Below, one piece after another: positions 46,759 through 55,842 of a stretch of 64,000 bases of DNA. The first letter of the stretch is position 1, and every line of letters starts with the position of its first letter. This DNA comes from Paraflavitalea soli. GTDB taxonomy: Bacteria; Bacteroidota; Bacteroidia; Chitinophagales; Chitinophagaceae. The notes beneath the pieces were generated by a model. It saw only the letters and a program-made list of their open reading frames with translations. It searched no databases and was not told where the DNA came from. The translations under genes were made by a program, and so were the position numbers. The DNA lies in assembly GCF_003555545.1 (NCBI RefSeq), contig NZ_CP032157.1, positions 4,716,546-4,780,545 of the forward strand, given 5' to 3'.

Positions 46759-47451
46759 ATGAGATGCCTCATAGTCGATGATAACGATATGGCCAGGCTT
46801 ATGCTCAGTCAACTGGTTACCCAAACAGGCCTGCTGGAAGTTATCGGTGAGTGCCGGGACGCCCTGGAAGCTCATCAACAAATTACACGCCATGCTCCTG
46901 ATCTTGTATTCCTCGATATTGAAATGCCAGGCATGAGCGGCATAGAGCTGCTGAGGTCACTGCCCAAAAAACCGCTGATTATCTTCACCACCTCCAATAA
47001 GGATTACGCCCTCGAAGCATTTGAACTGAATGTAGCAGATTATCTGCTCAAACCTGTTACACTCCCCCGCCTCCTGATGGCCATCGACAAGGCACGGGAA
47101 GTGTTGCAGCGCGATAATTCGGAAGTGAATAATATCGATGAAGATTATATCTTTATCCGCGACAATGGAGCCCTCAAAAAAGTGAAACTCGAAGATATAT
47201 TGTGGATAGAAGCGATGGGCGACTATATTAAGATCTACACCCCTGGCAAATGGCATATCGTACATACCACCCTCAAAGCCGTAGAAGAAAAAATACGCTC
47301 CCCCAGGCTGATGCGTATACATCGCAGTTACATTGTGGCGCTCGATAAGATCGATAGCATTGAAGATGGCGTACTCAATATTATGAGTACACCCATTCCT
47401 GTGGCTGAAAGCTATCGCAGCCAGCTCATGAAGAAGTTGAAATTATTGTAA
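46759..47451 (+). CDS. LytTR-type response regulator
   Basis: 230 residues. Receiver domain with Asp53 (FLDIEMPGMSG) and Lys of LKPVT at about 100, then a LytTR DNA-binding domain (about 130-230; KKVKLEDILWIEAMGDYIKI and MRIHRSYIVALDKIDSI). It probably controls a nearby or distant gene set; its direct repeats are not known here. The hybrid kinase follows after 93 bp on the same strand and may be its partner, though it carries its own receiver and Hpt. Confidence 0.95.
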   Translation: MRCLIVDDNDMARLMLSQLVTQTGLLEVIGECRDALEAHQQITRHAPDLVFLDIEMPGMSGIELLRSLPKKPLIIFTTSNKDYALEAFELNVADYLLKPVTLPRLLMAIDKAREVLQRDNSEVNNIDEDYIFIRDNGALKKVKLEDILWIEAMGDYIKIYTPGKWHIVHTTLKAVEEKIRSPRLMRIHRSYIVALDKIDSIEDGVLNIMSTPIPVAESYRSQLMKKLKLL

Positions 47452-47544
47452 TACGCAGGGGTAAGCCAGTTGTTTTAAGCGCATTTTAATCTTGACGTTC
47501 AGTTTGCGGCACTTGGTTTTCATAGTGCCTGTATACCTCTATAT

Positions 47545-49755
47545 ATGAAAATGAAGCTACAACCCAATTACCTGATTGCCCTTATTGTCCTGCTCTTTGT
47601 GGTGTTTATTGCCACCGGCTTTATGCTCCAGGTAAGATTGGAAAATATCCTGGCGCATGGCGATCCCAGAGCAGCATCCGTACTCACCATCAGCCGTATC
47701 CTCACCTCCCTGTCCATCATCGCCATTCTTTTTCTAAGCGTAGTCATTATACGTCGATTGCAACGTCAGCAAGCCCTTATCAAAGAATTGGAACTGGCCC
47801 ATAACAATGAACGGCAGTTCCGCCAAAACCTCGAAAAGGTCTCCGCCGAGATCCATGATCTCTACAATAATGCCCCCTGCGGTTACCACTCCCTCGACAA
47901 AGACGGCTACTTTCAGGCCATTAATCAAACAGAACTCAACTGGATAGGATACAAGCGCGAAGAAGTCATCGGTAAACTCCGCTTCATAGATGTACTGGAT
48001 GATGCCAGCGCTGCCACCATAAAAAGACGCTTCCCCCAATTCATAAAAAATGGAGAATTAAGAGAGATCCGCCTTAGCATGATGAGCAAAAAAGGATTCA
48101 TCATTCCCGTATCCCTCCACGCTATTGCTATTTACAACGAACAGGATGAATTCATATCCAGCCGCTCCACGGTGTTTGATGTATCAGAACAGGAAAAGAT
48201 CGAAGAGGAACTGAAAGATGCCAAACGCCAGGCCGATGAATCGGCCCATGTAAAGGAACAATTCCTGGCCAATATGAGCCATGAAATAAGAACCCCCATT
48301 AATGCCGTGATTGGGTTTACCAACCTGCTTCAAAAAACCTCCCTCACCCAGGAACAGGAACAATTTGTGCACCTGGTGCAGTCTGCCAGCGAAAGCCTGC
48401 TCACCATAATCAATGATATACTCGATATTTCAAAGATAGAAGCAGGCATGTTGCGCATTGAAAAAAGCCCTTTCAGCCTCCGCGGCCTCTGCAGCTCCCT
48501 GGAAACCATGTTCCAGCATAAAGTGCAGGAGAAAAACCTGTCACTGAGCATCTATATACAGGAAAAGATCCCCGATACCTTAACCGGTGATGCCGTTCGC
48601 CTTACCCAGGTATTGGTCAACCTCATCAGCAATGCGATCAAATTCACCCAGGAAGGAGGTATCAGCATCGTCATCATACCCATCCACGAAACAGATACCA
48701 GCATACGCCTCCGGTTTTCCGTTAAAGACAGCGGTATTGGTATATCCCCTGACAAACTCGATTCCATCTTTGACCGTTTTGAACAGGGGGAAACCAATAC
48801 CACCCGTAAGTACGGTGGCACCGGCCTCGGTTTATCCATAGTGAGGAACCTTATCCACCTTCAGGAAGGCAGTATTTCGGTGAAAAGCGAAACAGGCAAC
48901 GGCACCGAATTTTTATTCGAACTCGAATATGAAATATTACCTATGACAGACAGTGAAAAAAACAGACACCACCTGGAAGTAGCAGAATCAGGCAATGGTT
49001 TATTTGAAGGCGTAAAAATATTGGCCGTGGAGGATAACCAGATGAACCAGCTGCTCATGAAGCATACTTTCCATAGCTGGAACCTCCACTTTGAGCTGGC
49101 AGAAAACGGGCAGCAAGCCATCGACAAGCTACAAAGAGAAAAATACGACCTTGTGTTGCTCGACATCCAAATGCCCATCATGGATGGCTATCTCGCTGCC
49201 AAAACCATTCGCCACGAACTAAAAAGCAATATCCCCATCATTGCCATGACGGCACATGCCATGGCAGGCGAACGTGAGAAATGCCTTAGCCATGGTATGA
49301 ATGACTATATCTCCAAACCCATACAGGAAAAAGAACTACTCCACCTCCTCAAAAAATACCTGGCCAGGCAAAAGCACTCCTTCGAATTGCTGAAAGCCAG
49401 CCTGCACCACATCAACCTCGATTTCCTGTACGACCTCGTGATGGGCAATAGCGCCTTCCTTAATAATATCATCCGCCAGTTCCTCAACCAGTTTCCCGGA
49501 GAAATGGACTCCATGAAAGAGGCAGTGGAAAAAAAGAATACTAAACAGATCGCCACCCTGGCCCACCATATCCAGTCTACCGTTTCTGTCTTTGGCCGCA
49601 ATACCCCCTTTTTCAGTCTGCTCGAAAAAATAGAGAAGCTCGCCCACACCCGGTCCAACCCCGTCCAGTTGTATGCAGAATGCAATAAACTGGATGAATA
49701 CAGACAGCTCTTATTGAAAGAGATCAATCAATTATTGAGTCACAACATCTTATAA
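47545..49755 (+). CDS. Hybrid histidine kinase with PAS, receiver and Hpt domains
   Basis: 736 residues. Two TM helices in the first 70 residues, a PAS domain (about 105-220; IHDLYNNAPCGYHSLDKDGY), HisKA with His246 (NMSHEIRTPINAV), an HATPase (VNLISNAIKFTQEGG), a receiver with Asp540 (LLDIQMPIMDG) and a C-terminal Hpt with His674 (ATLAHHIQSTV). This is a full phosphorelay in one chain, which likely passes phosphate to a separate regulator such as the LytTR protein upstream. The signal is unknown. Confidence 0.95.
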   Translation: MKMKLQPNYLIALIVLLFVVFIATGFMLQVRLENILAHGDPRAASVLTISRILTSLSIIAILFLSVVIIRRLQRQQALIKELELAHNNERQFRQNLEKVSAEIHDLYNNAPCGYHSLDKDGYFQAINQTELNWIGYKREEVIGKLRFIDVLDDASAATIKRRFPQFIKNGELREIRLSMMSKKGFIIPVSLHAIAIYNEQDEFISSRSTVFDVSEQEKIEEELKDAKRQADESAHVKEQFLANMSHEIRTPINAVIGFTNLLQKTSLTQEQEQFVHLVQSASESLLTIINDILDISKIEAGMLRIEKSPFSLRGLCSSLETMFQHKVQEKNLSLSIYIQEKIPDTLTGDAVRLTQVLVNLISNAIKFTQEGGISIVIIPIHETDTSIRLRFSVKDSGIGISPDKLDSIFDRFEQGETNTTRKYGGTGLGLSIVRNLIHLQEGSISVKSETGNGTEFLFELEYEILPMTDSEKNRHHLEVAESGNGLFEGVKILAVEDNQMNQLLMKHTFHSWNLHFELAENGQQAIDKLQREKYDLVLLDIQMPIMDGYLAAKTIRHELKSNIPIIAMTAHAMAGEREKCLSHGMNDYISKPIQEKELLHLLKKYLARQKHSFELLKASLHHINLDFLYDLVMGNSAFLNNIIRQFLNQFPGEMDSMKEAVEKKNTKQIATLAHHIQSTVSVFGRNTPFFSLLEKIEKLAHTRSNPVQLYAECNKLDEYRQLLLKEINQLLSHNIL

Positions 49756-49918
49756 ATATTCAAAATCAATTACTTAGCATTGCGTCCCATCATCAGCCAC
49801 TCACTCATAATTCACCATTCCCAACTTAGCCCTATCCCTCCACCGGCTATTTGAAGTACTCCGGCTACAGAATCCGGGGTCTCACCGATTCCGGCCCCTT
49901 ACCCCCTCCACCCCGCTG

Positions 49919-49940
49919 TATATTTGTAATGTAATTACAA
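49919..49940 (+). promoter_or_regulatory. Promoter -7 element overlapping an inverted repeat
   Basis: TATATTTG at 49919-49926 is a full TAnnTTTG match. It overlaps TTGTAAT-GTA-ATTACAA at 49924-49940, which looks like an operator. No gene follows on this strand before the terminator at 50380. Confidence 0.45.
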
Positions 49941-50379
49941 CCTGAGGGTTAATAAAATAGGGAAAGATTTTTTTAACCTATGCCCCTGGCCCTAAACCAA
50001 AACTTACGTTTTAATATTCATTCGCCCGTTTGAAAACCCAACCCCTGCTCCCGGCATTTGGAGATGATTGTTGCGGGTCACATGAGATAAACCTTTTTTA
50101 GCAACCCTCCTTATTCTTTTTGTGATTAGACAATGTGGAGAGAAAACAATTTCTTTCAGATCCTGGGTGCTCGTTTTTATTGCCGTACCATTGAAGGTTC
50201 CTGTGCTTACGCTGTACCAGTTCAACAAGTTAAAAGCGTACTGTGACCCAACCTAACAAGTATGCAGTTTAAGGTTCTTGGCTATCCGATTAGGATCTTA
50301 TTCAAGATTTGGTACAATGGTTAATGTTAACTGGTTTGGACTCTGTAATTAGTAGCATCTTATTTTGTTGCAAAACAAA
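49941..50379 (+). other. Gene-poor stretch between a promoter-like site and a terminator
   Basis: No convincing gene. Small frames exist: 17 codons from 49980 and 37 codons at 50133-50246. A 74-codon minus-strand frame at 50004-50228 was rejected. It could be an untranslated RNA, a small peptide gene or a decayed gene. Confidence 0.5.
50133..50246 (+). CDS. Possible 37-residue peptide ORF
   Basis: Starts ATG TGG at 50133 and ends TGA at 50244-50246. The peptide begins MWRENNFFQILGARFYC and has two Cys. It lies in a gene-free stretch with a promoter-like site upstream and a terminator downstream. No homologue recognised; the coding call is weak. Confidence 0.2.
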   Translation: MWRENNFFQILGARFYCRTIEGSCAYAVPVQQVKSVL

Positions 50380-50412
50380 AAAGGGCAGTTTACCATAAGT
50401 AATCTGCCCTTT
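50380..50412. terminator. Bidirectional terminator hairpin
   Basis: AAAGGGCAG at 50380-50388 pairs with CTGCCCTTT at 50404-50412, with an A-run before and a T-rich stretch after. It can end the metallophosphoesterase transcript on the minus strand and any plus-strand transcript. Confidence 0.8.
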
Positions 50413-50436
50413 CCTTTTGCTATCGAAGCGCTAATA

Positions 50437-50459
50437 ATCAATAATTAATAATTATTGAT
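50437..50459. repeat. AT-rich palindrome, copy 1
   Basis: ATCAATAATTA and its reverse complement are separated by one A. A close 16-bp perfect relative, ATCAATAATTATTGAT, is at 53224-53239. Both lie in short intergenic DNA. Confidence 0.5.
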
Positions 50460-50485
50460 ATTACGTACGTGCAACCAAGCTGGTT

Positions 50486-51727
50486 TTATGAAAGTTCAAG
50501 AACCGTAATCTCCGGCATGATCCCTACCCTGCCCGGATAACCAATAAACCCAAAACCCCGGTTTACATACAACTTCTGTTTCTCCGTCTCATACAACCCC
50601 GCCCACTGTTTATACATATACTGCACAGGGCTCCATTTAAAACCAGGTATCTCCAGTCCAAATTGCATACCATGCGTATGCCCTGCCAGCATCAGGTCTA
50701 CATCTTTATATTTATCCAATACCTCTGCTTCCCAATGGCTGGGATCATGGCTCATCAATATTTTGAAAGGAATTTGTTCAGTACCAGGATGCGCTTCATG
50801 CATCTTACCATACTTGGGAAAATTGCCACGGGCACTCCAGTTCTCGATACCCAATAAAGCGATCTGCTCACCACCCTTTTCCAACACTACGTGTTCATTC
50901 ATCAGCAATCGCCAGCCCATATCACCATGCACTGATTTCAGGCTCTCCAGGTTGGCCGCCTTCACCTGCTCACTTTCCCAGTGCACGTAATCACCATAAT
51001 CATGATTGCCCAGGGTAGAATACACCCCCAGCGGGGCTTTCAATTTATTGAACACATGCTTGTATTCTTCCATTTCTGTGGCGCGGTCATTCACCAGGTC
51101 GCCCGTAAATAAAATAAGATCGGGTTTTTGCTCCATGATCTTTTCAATGCCCTTTTCTACCGCCTGCCTGTCTGTAAAACTACCGGAATGAATATCTGAA
51201 ATGTGAACGATCTTCAGCCCTTTGAACGCAGCAGGCAGGTTGGCAAAAGACAAGCGCAGCTTATTCACCTGGTAGCGGTACTTATTATTAAAGCCATACA
51301 ACAGCGTGCCGAATAAACCGCCACCTACTGCCAGACTGAGCCAACTAAGAAAGGCCGATCTGGTAATACCACCCGGCTCACCATCAGCAACAGCTGTATT
51401 ACCGGAAAACTTACTGATCACCCAGGTACCCGCCCGGCGGATATCATCCACCGCAATGAACAAGGATGCCAGCAGTTTACTCAAAAACAATCCGATCACA
51501 ATAGCAAACACATAACTACGGATCCATTTGGGCCAGCCTGCCGAATTACTGTATGGCAGTGACATGATCATGGCCACAGAAACCACCGACAGGAACCAAT
51601 AGACAGACATGACGATGAGCCGCATTCTGGGCGACACCGGCGCAATCACCTTCACCGCCTGGTACACATAAATATCCAACAGGATCATAAAACCGATCAG
51701 TATCCAGGAAAAACCTGCATTACGCAT
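50486..51727 (-). CDS. Membrane-anchored metallophosphoesterase
   Basis: 413 residues. Four TM helices in the first 120 residues, then a calcineurin-like phosphoesterase domain: HISDIHSGSF, ILFTGDLVNDRA, STLGNHDYGD and the His pair AGHTHGMQFG. These metal ligands are complete. The substrate is unknown (a cell-surface phosphodiester or a lipid such as a UDP-sugar lipid is possible). The gene is flanked by a terminator on one side and a 195-bp gap on the other. Confidence 0.92.
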   Translation of the reverse strand: MRNAGFSWILIGFMILLDIYVYQAVKVIAPVSPRMRLIVMSVYWFLSVVSVAMIMSLPYSNSAGWPKWIRSYVFAIVIGLFLSKLLASLFIAVDDIRRAGTWVISKFSGNTAVADGEPGGITRSAFLSWLSLAVGGGLFGTLLYGFNNKYRYQVNKLRLSFANLPAAFKGLKIVHISDIHSGSFTDRQAVEKGIEKIMEQKPDLILFTGDLVNDRATEMEEYKHVFNKLKAPLGVYSTLGNHDYGDYVHWESEQVKAANLESLKSVHGDMGWRLLMNEHVVLEKGGEQIALLGIENWSARGNFPKYGKMHEAHPGTEQIPFKILMSHDPSHWEAEVLDKYKDVDLMLAGHTHGMQFGLEIPGFKWSPVQYMYKQWAGLYETEKQKLYVNRGFGFIGYPGRVGIMPEITVLELS

Positions 51728-51922
51728 GAGAAGAAAATTTAGTAATTGTTAAAATGTAATAGCTCCTGCCGCTAAAACCAATAAGGCTTTGGCAGCCAAC
51801 ATGCAGATTCAGAACCATTGCATTTTTTGTTCTATACCCTGTAGACGATTGGGAAGGAAGTATATTTTACCGACAGGCATTTTTTTCCGTTTTCCCCGGA
51901 CTTCCGGTCTTTTCCGACTTCC

Positions 51923-52432
51923 CTAAAATGCTATAAACTCATCCAATTGATGCTCTATAGCATCCAGGGTGCCCTTATCATGTATAACACCCGTTCCGTT
52001 CAGTAACTTATCCACAGAAGAAATAGGCAGCTTATTGTGGTGTACTATGACTTTCAGGTAATGCAGGATGCCTGTTAAATGGTCCATCCCCCGCTGATTG
52101 CCTGAGCGGCCCAATGCCACCCCTGTCAGCAAGGCCTTTTTACCCCACCACGCCTTTTTATAATCCGAAATATCCAGCATCACTTTCAAAACACCCGGAA
52201 TGCTGCCATTGTATTCCGGCGCTACAAAAATGAACTTTTTGGAAGGGATTAATATCTCATTCTCCAATTGCACATATTCAGGCGTCTTTTCAACCGACTT
52301 CCAGCCCTCCAGCGATACCAGCCGGGTTTCAATCCCCTTTGCCTCCAGCAGATCACGGTAATGTTGGGCCACTTTGATCGTGTTGCTCCCTACCCTGTTC
52401 GTACCGGAAATAATAGTATAAAAATCACTCAT
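51923..52432 (-). CDS. NADPH-dependent FMN reductase-like flavoprotein
   Basis: 169 residues, flavodoxin-like fold. SGTNRVGSNTIKVAQ near the start is the FMN phosphate loop, and FVAPEYNGSIPGVLKVMLD is the family motif. It likely reduces FMN, quinones or azo compounds in the cytosol. It is divergent from the UPF0173 hydrolase gene with a short shared promoter region. Confidence 0.9.
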   Translation of the reverse strand: MSDFYTIISGTNRVGSNTIKVAQHYRDLLEAKGIETRLVSLEGWKSVEKTPEYVQLENEILIPSKKFIFVAPEYNGSIPGVLKVMLDISDYKKAWWGKKALLTGVALGRSGNQRGMDHLTGILHYLKVIVHHNKLPISSVDKLLNGTGVIHDKGTLDAIEHQLDEFIAF

Positions 52433-52464
52433 GTTAAAGCATTAACAGCTAACTAGGTTTTTGG

Positions 52465-52496
52465 TTGTTATTTCTTATACCGAAAACGTATTTTTG
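52465..52496 (+). promoter_or_regulatory. Bacteroidota promoter before the UPF0173 gene
   Basis: TTG at 52465-52467 and TATTTTTG at 52489-52496 are spaced 21 bp apart, and the ATG follows at 52516, about 20 bp later. Good overall fit. Confidence 0.6.
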
Positions 52497-52515
52497 CCGT
52501 CCTGTAAAAGTTTTT

Positions 52516-53202
52516 ATGAAATTAACCTATTACGGCCATTCCTGTTTCTCCGTATCCGTCAAAGGTAAGAAACTGTTGTTCGATCCCTTTATTACGTATA
52601 ACGAACTGGCTAATAATATTATAGATGTAGACCAAATAGCGGCGGATTACATCTTGTTGTCCCACGGACATGCCGATCATATTGCCGATTGCGTACGGGT
52701 AGCCACCCGTACCGGCGCCCTCGTGATTGCCAGCTGGGAAATTGGCGAATGGCTCCAAAAACAGGGCGTTACCAATGTACACCAGATGAATACCGGGGGC
52801 AAATGGAATTATGGCGATTTCACTGTAAAATGCGTGGTAGCCCAGCACTCCTCCGGCCTGCCCGATGGCAGCTATGGGGGTAATCCGATGGGTTTCATCA
52901 TATATACAGATGAAGGAAATTTTTATTATAGTGGCGATACAGCCCTCACCACCGATATGCAATTGATACCCCGTTGGGCAAAACTAAATTTTGCCATCTT
53001 ACCGATTGGTGACAACTTTACCATGGATGCTGCCGATGCAGCCGAATGCGCACGCATGGTAGATTGCCGTACCATTGTGGGCGTTCATTATGATACTTTC
53101 GGTTATATTAAAATTGACCACCAGCAAGCCATCAAAACGTTTGCTGATACCGGCGCTGAACTAAAGCTGGTAAACATCGGAGATACTATAGAACTATCAT
53201 AA
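52516..53202 (+). CDS. UPF0173 metal-dependent hydrolase
   Basis: 228 residues, metallo-beta-lactamase fold. LTYYGHSCFSV at the start, the metal-binding LSHGHADHIADC and YSGDTALTTDM, with a further His at VGVHYDTFGYIK, all match the UPF0173 family. The substrate is unknown. I used the Met at 52516; an in-frame start at 52465 would place 17 residues over the promoter. It precedes the parA-parB unit by about 130 bp. Confidence 0.92.
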   Translation: MKLTYYGHSCFSVSVKGKKLLFDPFITYNELANNIIDVDQIAADYILLSHGHADHIADCVRVATRTGALVIASWEIGEWLQKQGVTNVHQMNTGGKWNYGDFTVKCVVAQHSSGLPDGSYGGNPMGFIIYTDEGNFYYSGDTALTTDMQLIPRWAKLNFAILPIGDNFTMDAADAAECARMVDCRTIVGVHYDTFGYIKIDHQQAIKTFADTGAELKLVNIGDTIELS

Positions 53203-53223
53203 GCGTTCAAGGCATGCACAGTG

Positions 53224-53239
53224 ATCAATAATTATTGAT
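53224..53239. repeat. AT-rich palindrome, copy 2
   Basis: Perfect palindrome ATCAATAATTATTGAT, closely related to the site at 50437. It lies just after the UPF0173 stop, and could be a weak terminator or a protein site. Confidence 0.5.
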
Positions 53240-53331
53240 TATTGCGAGCCCAGAATTCAGAATAAAGTAAGGCATCTGTAAAACAGCAGGAATTATTGCC
53301 GATTCACGTAAAACAACCTTATTTAAAACAA

Positions 53332-54132
53332 ATGGCGCGAGTAATTGGAGTAGCCAATCAAAAGGGCGGTGTAGGTAAAACCACCTCAGCTATCAATGTG
53401 GCTGCCAGCCTTGCCGTACTGGAATTCAGGACCTTGCTGGTAGATGCAGATCCCCAGGCCAACAGCACCACCGGCGTTGGTTTCGACCTGCACAACATTC
53501 AGCAAAGCCTGTACGATTGTATGGTAAATGGTACCCTGGCAAAAGATGTGATCTTAAAGTCAGACGTGCCCAACCTCGATGTGATCCCTTCCCATATCGA
53601 CCTCGTAGGGGCCGAAATTGAAATGATCAATTATCCCAACCGCGAAGGCGTGTTGAAAGGCATACTCGAGCCCGTAAAGAATGATTACGATTTTGTCATC
53701 ATCGACTGCTCCCCTTCACTGGGTCTTATAACAGTGAATGCCCTGGTAGCTTCCGATTCAGTGATCGTGCCCGTACAAACAGAATTCTTCGCCCTGGAAG
53801 GGTTGGGTAAATTACTTAATACCATCAAAATAGTACAAAGCAGGCTCAATACCGAGCTCATGATCGAGGGCATCCTCATGACCATGTATGATGGCCGCCT
53901 GCGCCTTTGCAACCAGGTAGTTAATGAAGTGCGCAAGCATTTCGATGAAATGGTATTCAACACCATCATTCACCGTAACAGTCGTATCAGCGAAGCACCC
54001 AGCGTAGGCAAGCCGGTGATCCTGTACGATGGTCAGAGCAAAGGAGCTATGAACTACCTCAACCTGGCCAAAGAGATCCTGCAGAAGAATGATATGACGA
54101 AAATTAAACAGGAAGAAAGAATATTGGAATAA
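53332..54132 (+). CDS. parA: Chromosome-partitioning ATPase ParA (Soj)
   Basis: 266 residues. Deviant Walker [21 protein letters not shown], Walker A' [10 protein letters not shown] and [14 protein letters not shown] are complete. It forms a dynamic nucleoid-bound ATPase that positions the ParB-parS complex for segregation. I chose the Met at 53332 ([13 protein letters not shown]); an earlier in-frame Met at 53296 lacks support. parB follows after 78 bp, which are filled by a heptad repeat array. Monocistronic or a parAB operon. Confidence 0.97.
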   Translation: MARVIGVANQKGGVGKTTSAINVAASLAVLEFRTLLVDADPQANSTTGVGFDLHNIQQSLYDCMVNGTLAKDVILKSDVPNLDVIPSHIDLVGAEIEMINYPNREGVLKGILEPVKNDYDFVIIDCSPSLGLITVNALVASDSVIVPVQTEFFALEGLGKLLNTIKIVQSRLNTELMIEGILMTMYDGRLRLCNQVVNEVRKHFDEMVFNTIIHRNSRISEAPSVGKPVILYDGQSKGAMNYLNLAKEILQKNDMTKIKQEERILE

Positions 54133-54198
54133 GCTACCGCCCACGAGCTATGAGCCGCGAGCCTTTTGCTCGAAGCTCGCAGCTCACAGCCTGCAGCT
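54132..54198. repeat. Heptad-spaced AGCT-type array between parA and parB
   Basis: AGCT or AGCC (one TGCT) begins at 54132, 54146, 54153, 54160, 54167, 54174, 54181, 54188 and 54195, all multiples of 7 bp apart. It begins at the last base of the parA stop codon and ends 13 bp before the parB ATG. Confidence 0.7.
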
Positions 54199-54210
54199 AA
54201 AAAATAAACC

Positions 54211-55134
54211 ATGTCAAAAGAAAAGGGTAATAATAAAGAGTTATTGGGCAAAGGCATCCGCTCCCTCTTGCAGAGTATTGATTCAGATCTGAAAAATACG
54301 ACCGGCAGCAGCCTTAAAACCCAGGTGGTAGAACAAGTCACTACCATACAGCGCATACCGGTAGAAAATATAGAACCCAATCCCAAACAACCACGCCGCG
54401 ACTTTGATGAAACCGCCTTGAATGAACTGGCCGCTTCTATCAAATTGCACGACCTCGTACAGCCCATTACCGTCTCCACCCTTGCCAATGGTAAATACAG
54501 GCTCATTTCAGGCGAACGCCGCTGGAGGGCTTCCAAACTGGCTGGCCTTGCAGATGTACCCGCCTATATCCGCCAGGCCAATGACCAGCAATTGCTGGAG
54601 CTGGCCTTGTTGGAAAACTTACAGCGCGAAGACCTCAACGCTATGGAAATTGCACTCAGCTACAAGCGCATGATGGAAGAACTGAGCCAAACACAGGAAC
54701 AGGTAGCAGAGCGTATGGGCAAAGAAAGAAGTACCGTAGCCAACTACATCCGCCTTCTCAAATTACCACCCGATATTCAGGTAGCTGTACGCACCGGTGT
54801 TATCAGCATGGGGCATGCCCGCGCTATTATCAACGTAGATACAGTAGACAAACAACTCTTTATTTACAATGAGATCAAAAGTAAAGGTCTTTCTGTAAGA
54901 CAAACCGAAGAGCTCGTACGCAGACTGTACAAAACACCGCTCGCTGTTAAAAATTCGGTAAAAGCCTCGTTGCCACCTGCTTACAAGAAAATTGAAGATA
55001 ATTTAGCGTCGCATTTCAGCACCAAAGTAAAACTCAATCACAACAAAACAGGACACGGAAGCATTTCCATTGAGTATTACTCCATCCAGGATCTTAACAA
55101 AATATTGGATGCCATTGGTGTTACTGCCAACTAA
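54211..55134 (+). CDS. parB: Chromosome-partitioning protein ParB (Spo0J)
   Basis: 307 residues. The N-terminal CTP/parS domain shows PNPKQPRRDFDE and ISGERRWRASKLAG, followed by an HTH (QEQVAERMGKERSTVANYIR) and a C-terminal dimer domain. It loads on parS and spreads, working with ParA. No parS consensus was looked for beyond eye reading; a genome-wide search would be needed. Downstream, the DUF5683 gene begins 10 bp after its stop. Confidence 0.97.
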   Translation: MSKEKGNNKELLGKGIRSLLQSIDSDLKNTTGSSLKTQVVEQVTTIQRIPVENIEPNPKQPRRDFDETALNELAASIKLHDLVQPITVSTLANGKYRLISGERRWRASKLAGLADVPAYIRQANDQQLLELALLENLQREDLNAMEIALSYKRMMEELSQTQEQVAERMGKERSTVANYIRLLKLPPDIQVAVRTGVISMGHARAIINVDTVDKQLFIYNEIKSKGLSVRQTEELVRRLYKTPLAVKNSVKASLPPAYKKIEDNLASHFSTKVKLNHNKTGHGSISIEYYSIQDLNKILDAIGVTAN

Positions 55135-55144
55135 GTATCTTTCC

Positions 55145-55831
55145 ATGTTTAGAGTAATGCTCGTTTTCATAGTCATTATCATGCCTCTGTTGATGCACGC
55201 ACAACGGCGAAATGACTCTATTACCGTTTCCCGGCCTGTTCTGGCTATCAATGATAGCACCGGTAATATCAAAGTAGAACGGCCCTCGAAGGTCGATACC
55301 ACGAAGGTCAAAGACTCTATTGTAAAACCCAAACACAGTCCGCGTAAAGCAGCCCTCCGCTCTGCCATCATACCCGGCTGGGGGCAGGTATACAATAAAA
55401 AATATTGGAAACTGCCCCTGGTTGCCGCAGCCATAGGTATCCCCGCCTACCTGGTTTATTACAACCAGGAATGGTACAACAGGACCCGCTACGCGGTAAA
55501 AGTGGCAGCAGCAGGCAATAACCTGCCCATATTCCTCGATCAGGTGGATCCCCAGCTATTACCACTCGTGAAATCAGGTAGCGTCAATTCACTCATCAAC
55601 TACCGCAATGAGTTTCGCCGCAACCGCGATTATGCCATCCTCGTTGGCTTACTCCTGTGGGGCCTCAATGTTGTAGATGCCACGGTAGATGCCCACCTCA
55701 AAGATTTTGATGTAAGCGACGATCTTTCCCTGCGCGTACAACCTGCCTTCCTGCCCGGTAATGCTGCAGGCCTGAGCCTCGTATTCACCATCGGCAATAA
55801 TCGTCCAAAAACAATATCTTCGCTGCGCTAA
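55145..55831 (+). CDS. DUF5683 family membrane protein
   Basis: 228 residues. A signal/anchor segment (MLVFIVIIMPLLMHA), then a Pro/basic linker and the conserved RSAIIPGWGQVYNKKYWKLP followed by TM helices (LVAAAIGIPAYLVYY and ILVGLLLWGLNVVDA). It is one of the common Bacteroidota genes next to parB; function unknown. I chose the Met at 55145; an upstream Met at 55070 overlaps parB and is unlikely. dapB follows after 11 bp, so the run parA-parB-DUF5683-dapB is probably one unit. Confidence 0.85.
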   Translation: MFRVMLVFIVIIMPLLMHAQRRNDSITVSRPVLAINDSTGNIKVERPSKVDTTKVKDSIVKPKHSPRKAALRSAIIPGWGQVYNKKYWKLPLVAAAIGIPAYLVYYNQEWYNRTRYAVKVAAAGNNLPIFLDQVDPQLLPLVKSGSVNSLINYRNEFRRNRDYAILVGLLLWGLNVVDATVDAHLKDFDVSDDLSLRVQPAFLPGNAAGLSLVFTIGNNRPKTISSLR

Positions 55832-55842
55832 AAAAGCAGCAC

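Noticed and set aside
50004-50228. A 74-codon minus-strand frame
   Set aside because: No domain, no promoter on that strand and low-quality composition.
54132-54198. CRISPR array
   Set aside because: Units are 7 bp, have no spacers of 25-40 bp, and no cas gene is near.
53332-55134. Replication origin next to parAB
   Set aside because: No dnaA or dnaN gene, no DnaA-box cluster and no AT-rich unwinding region was seen.
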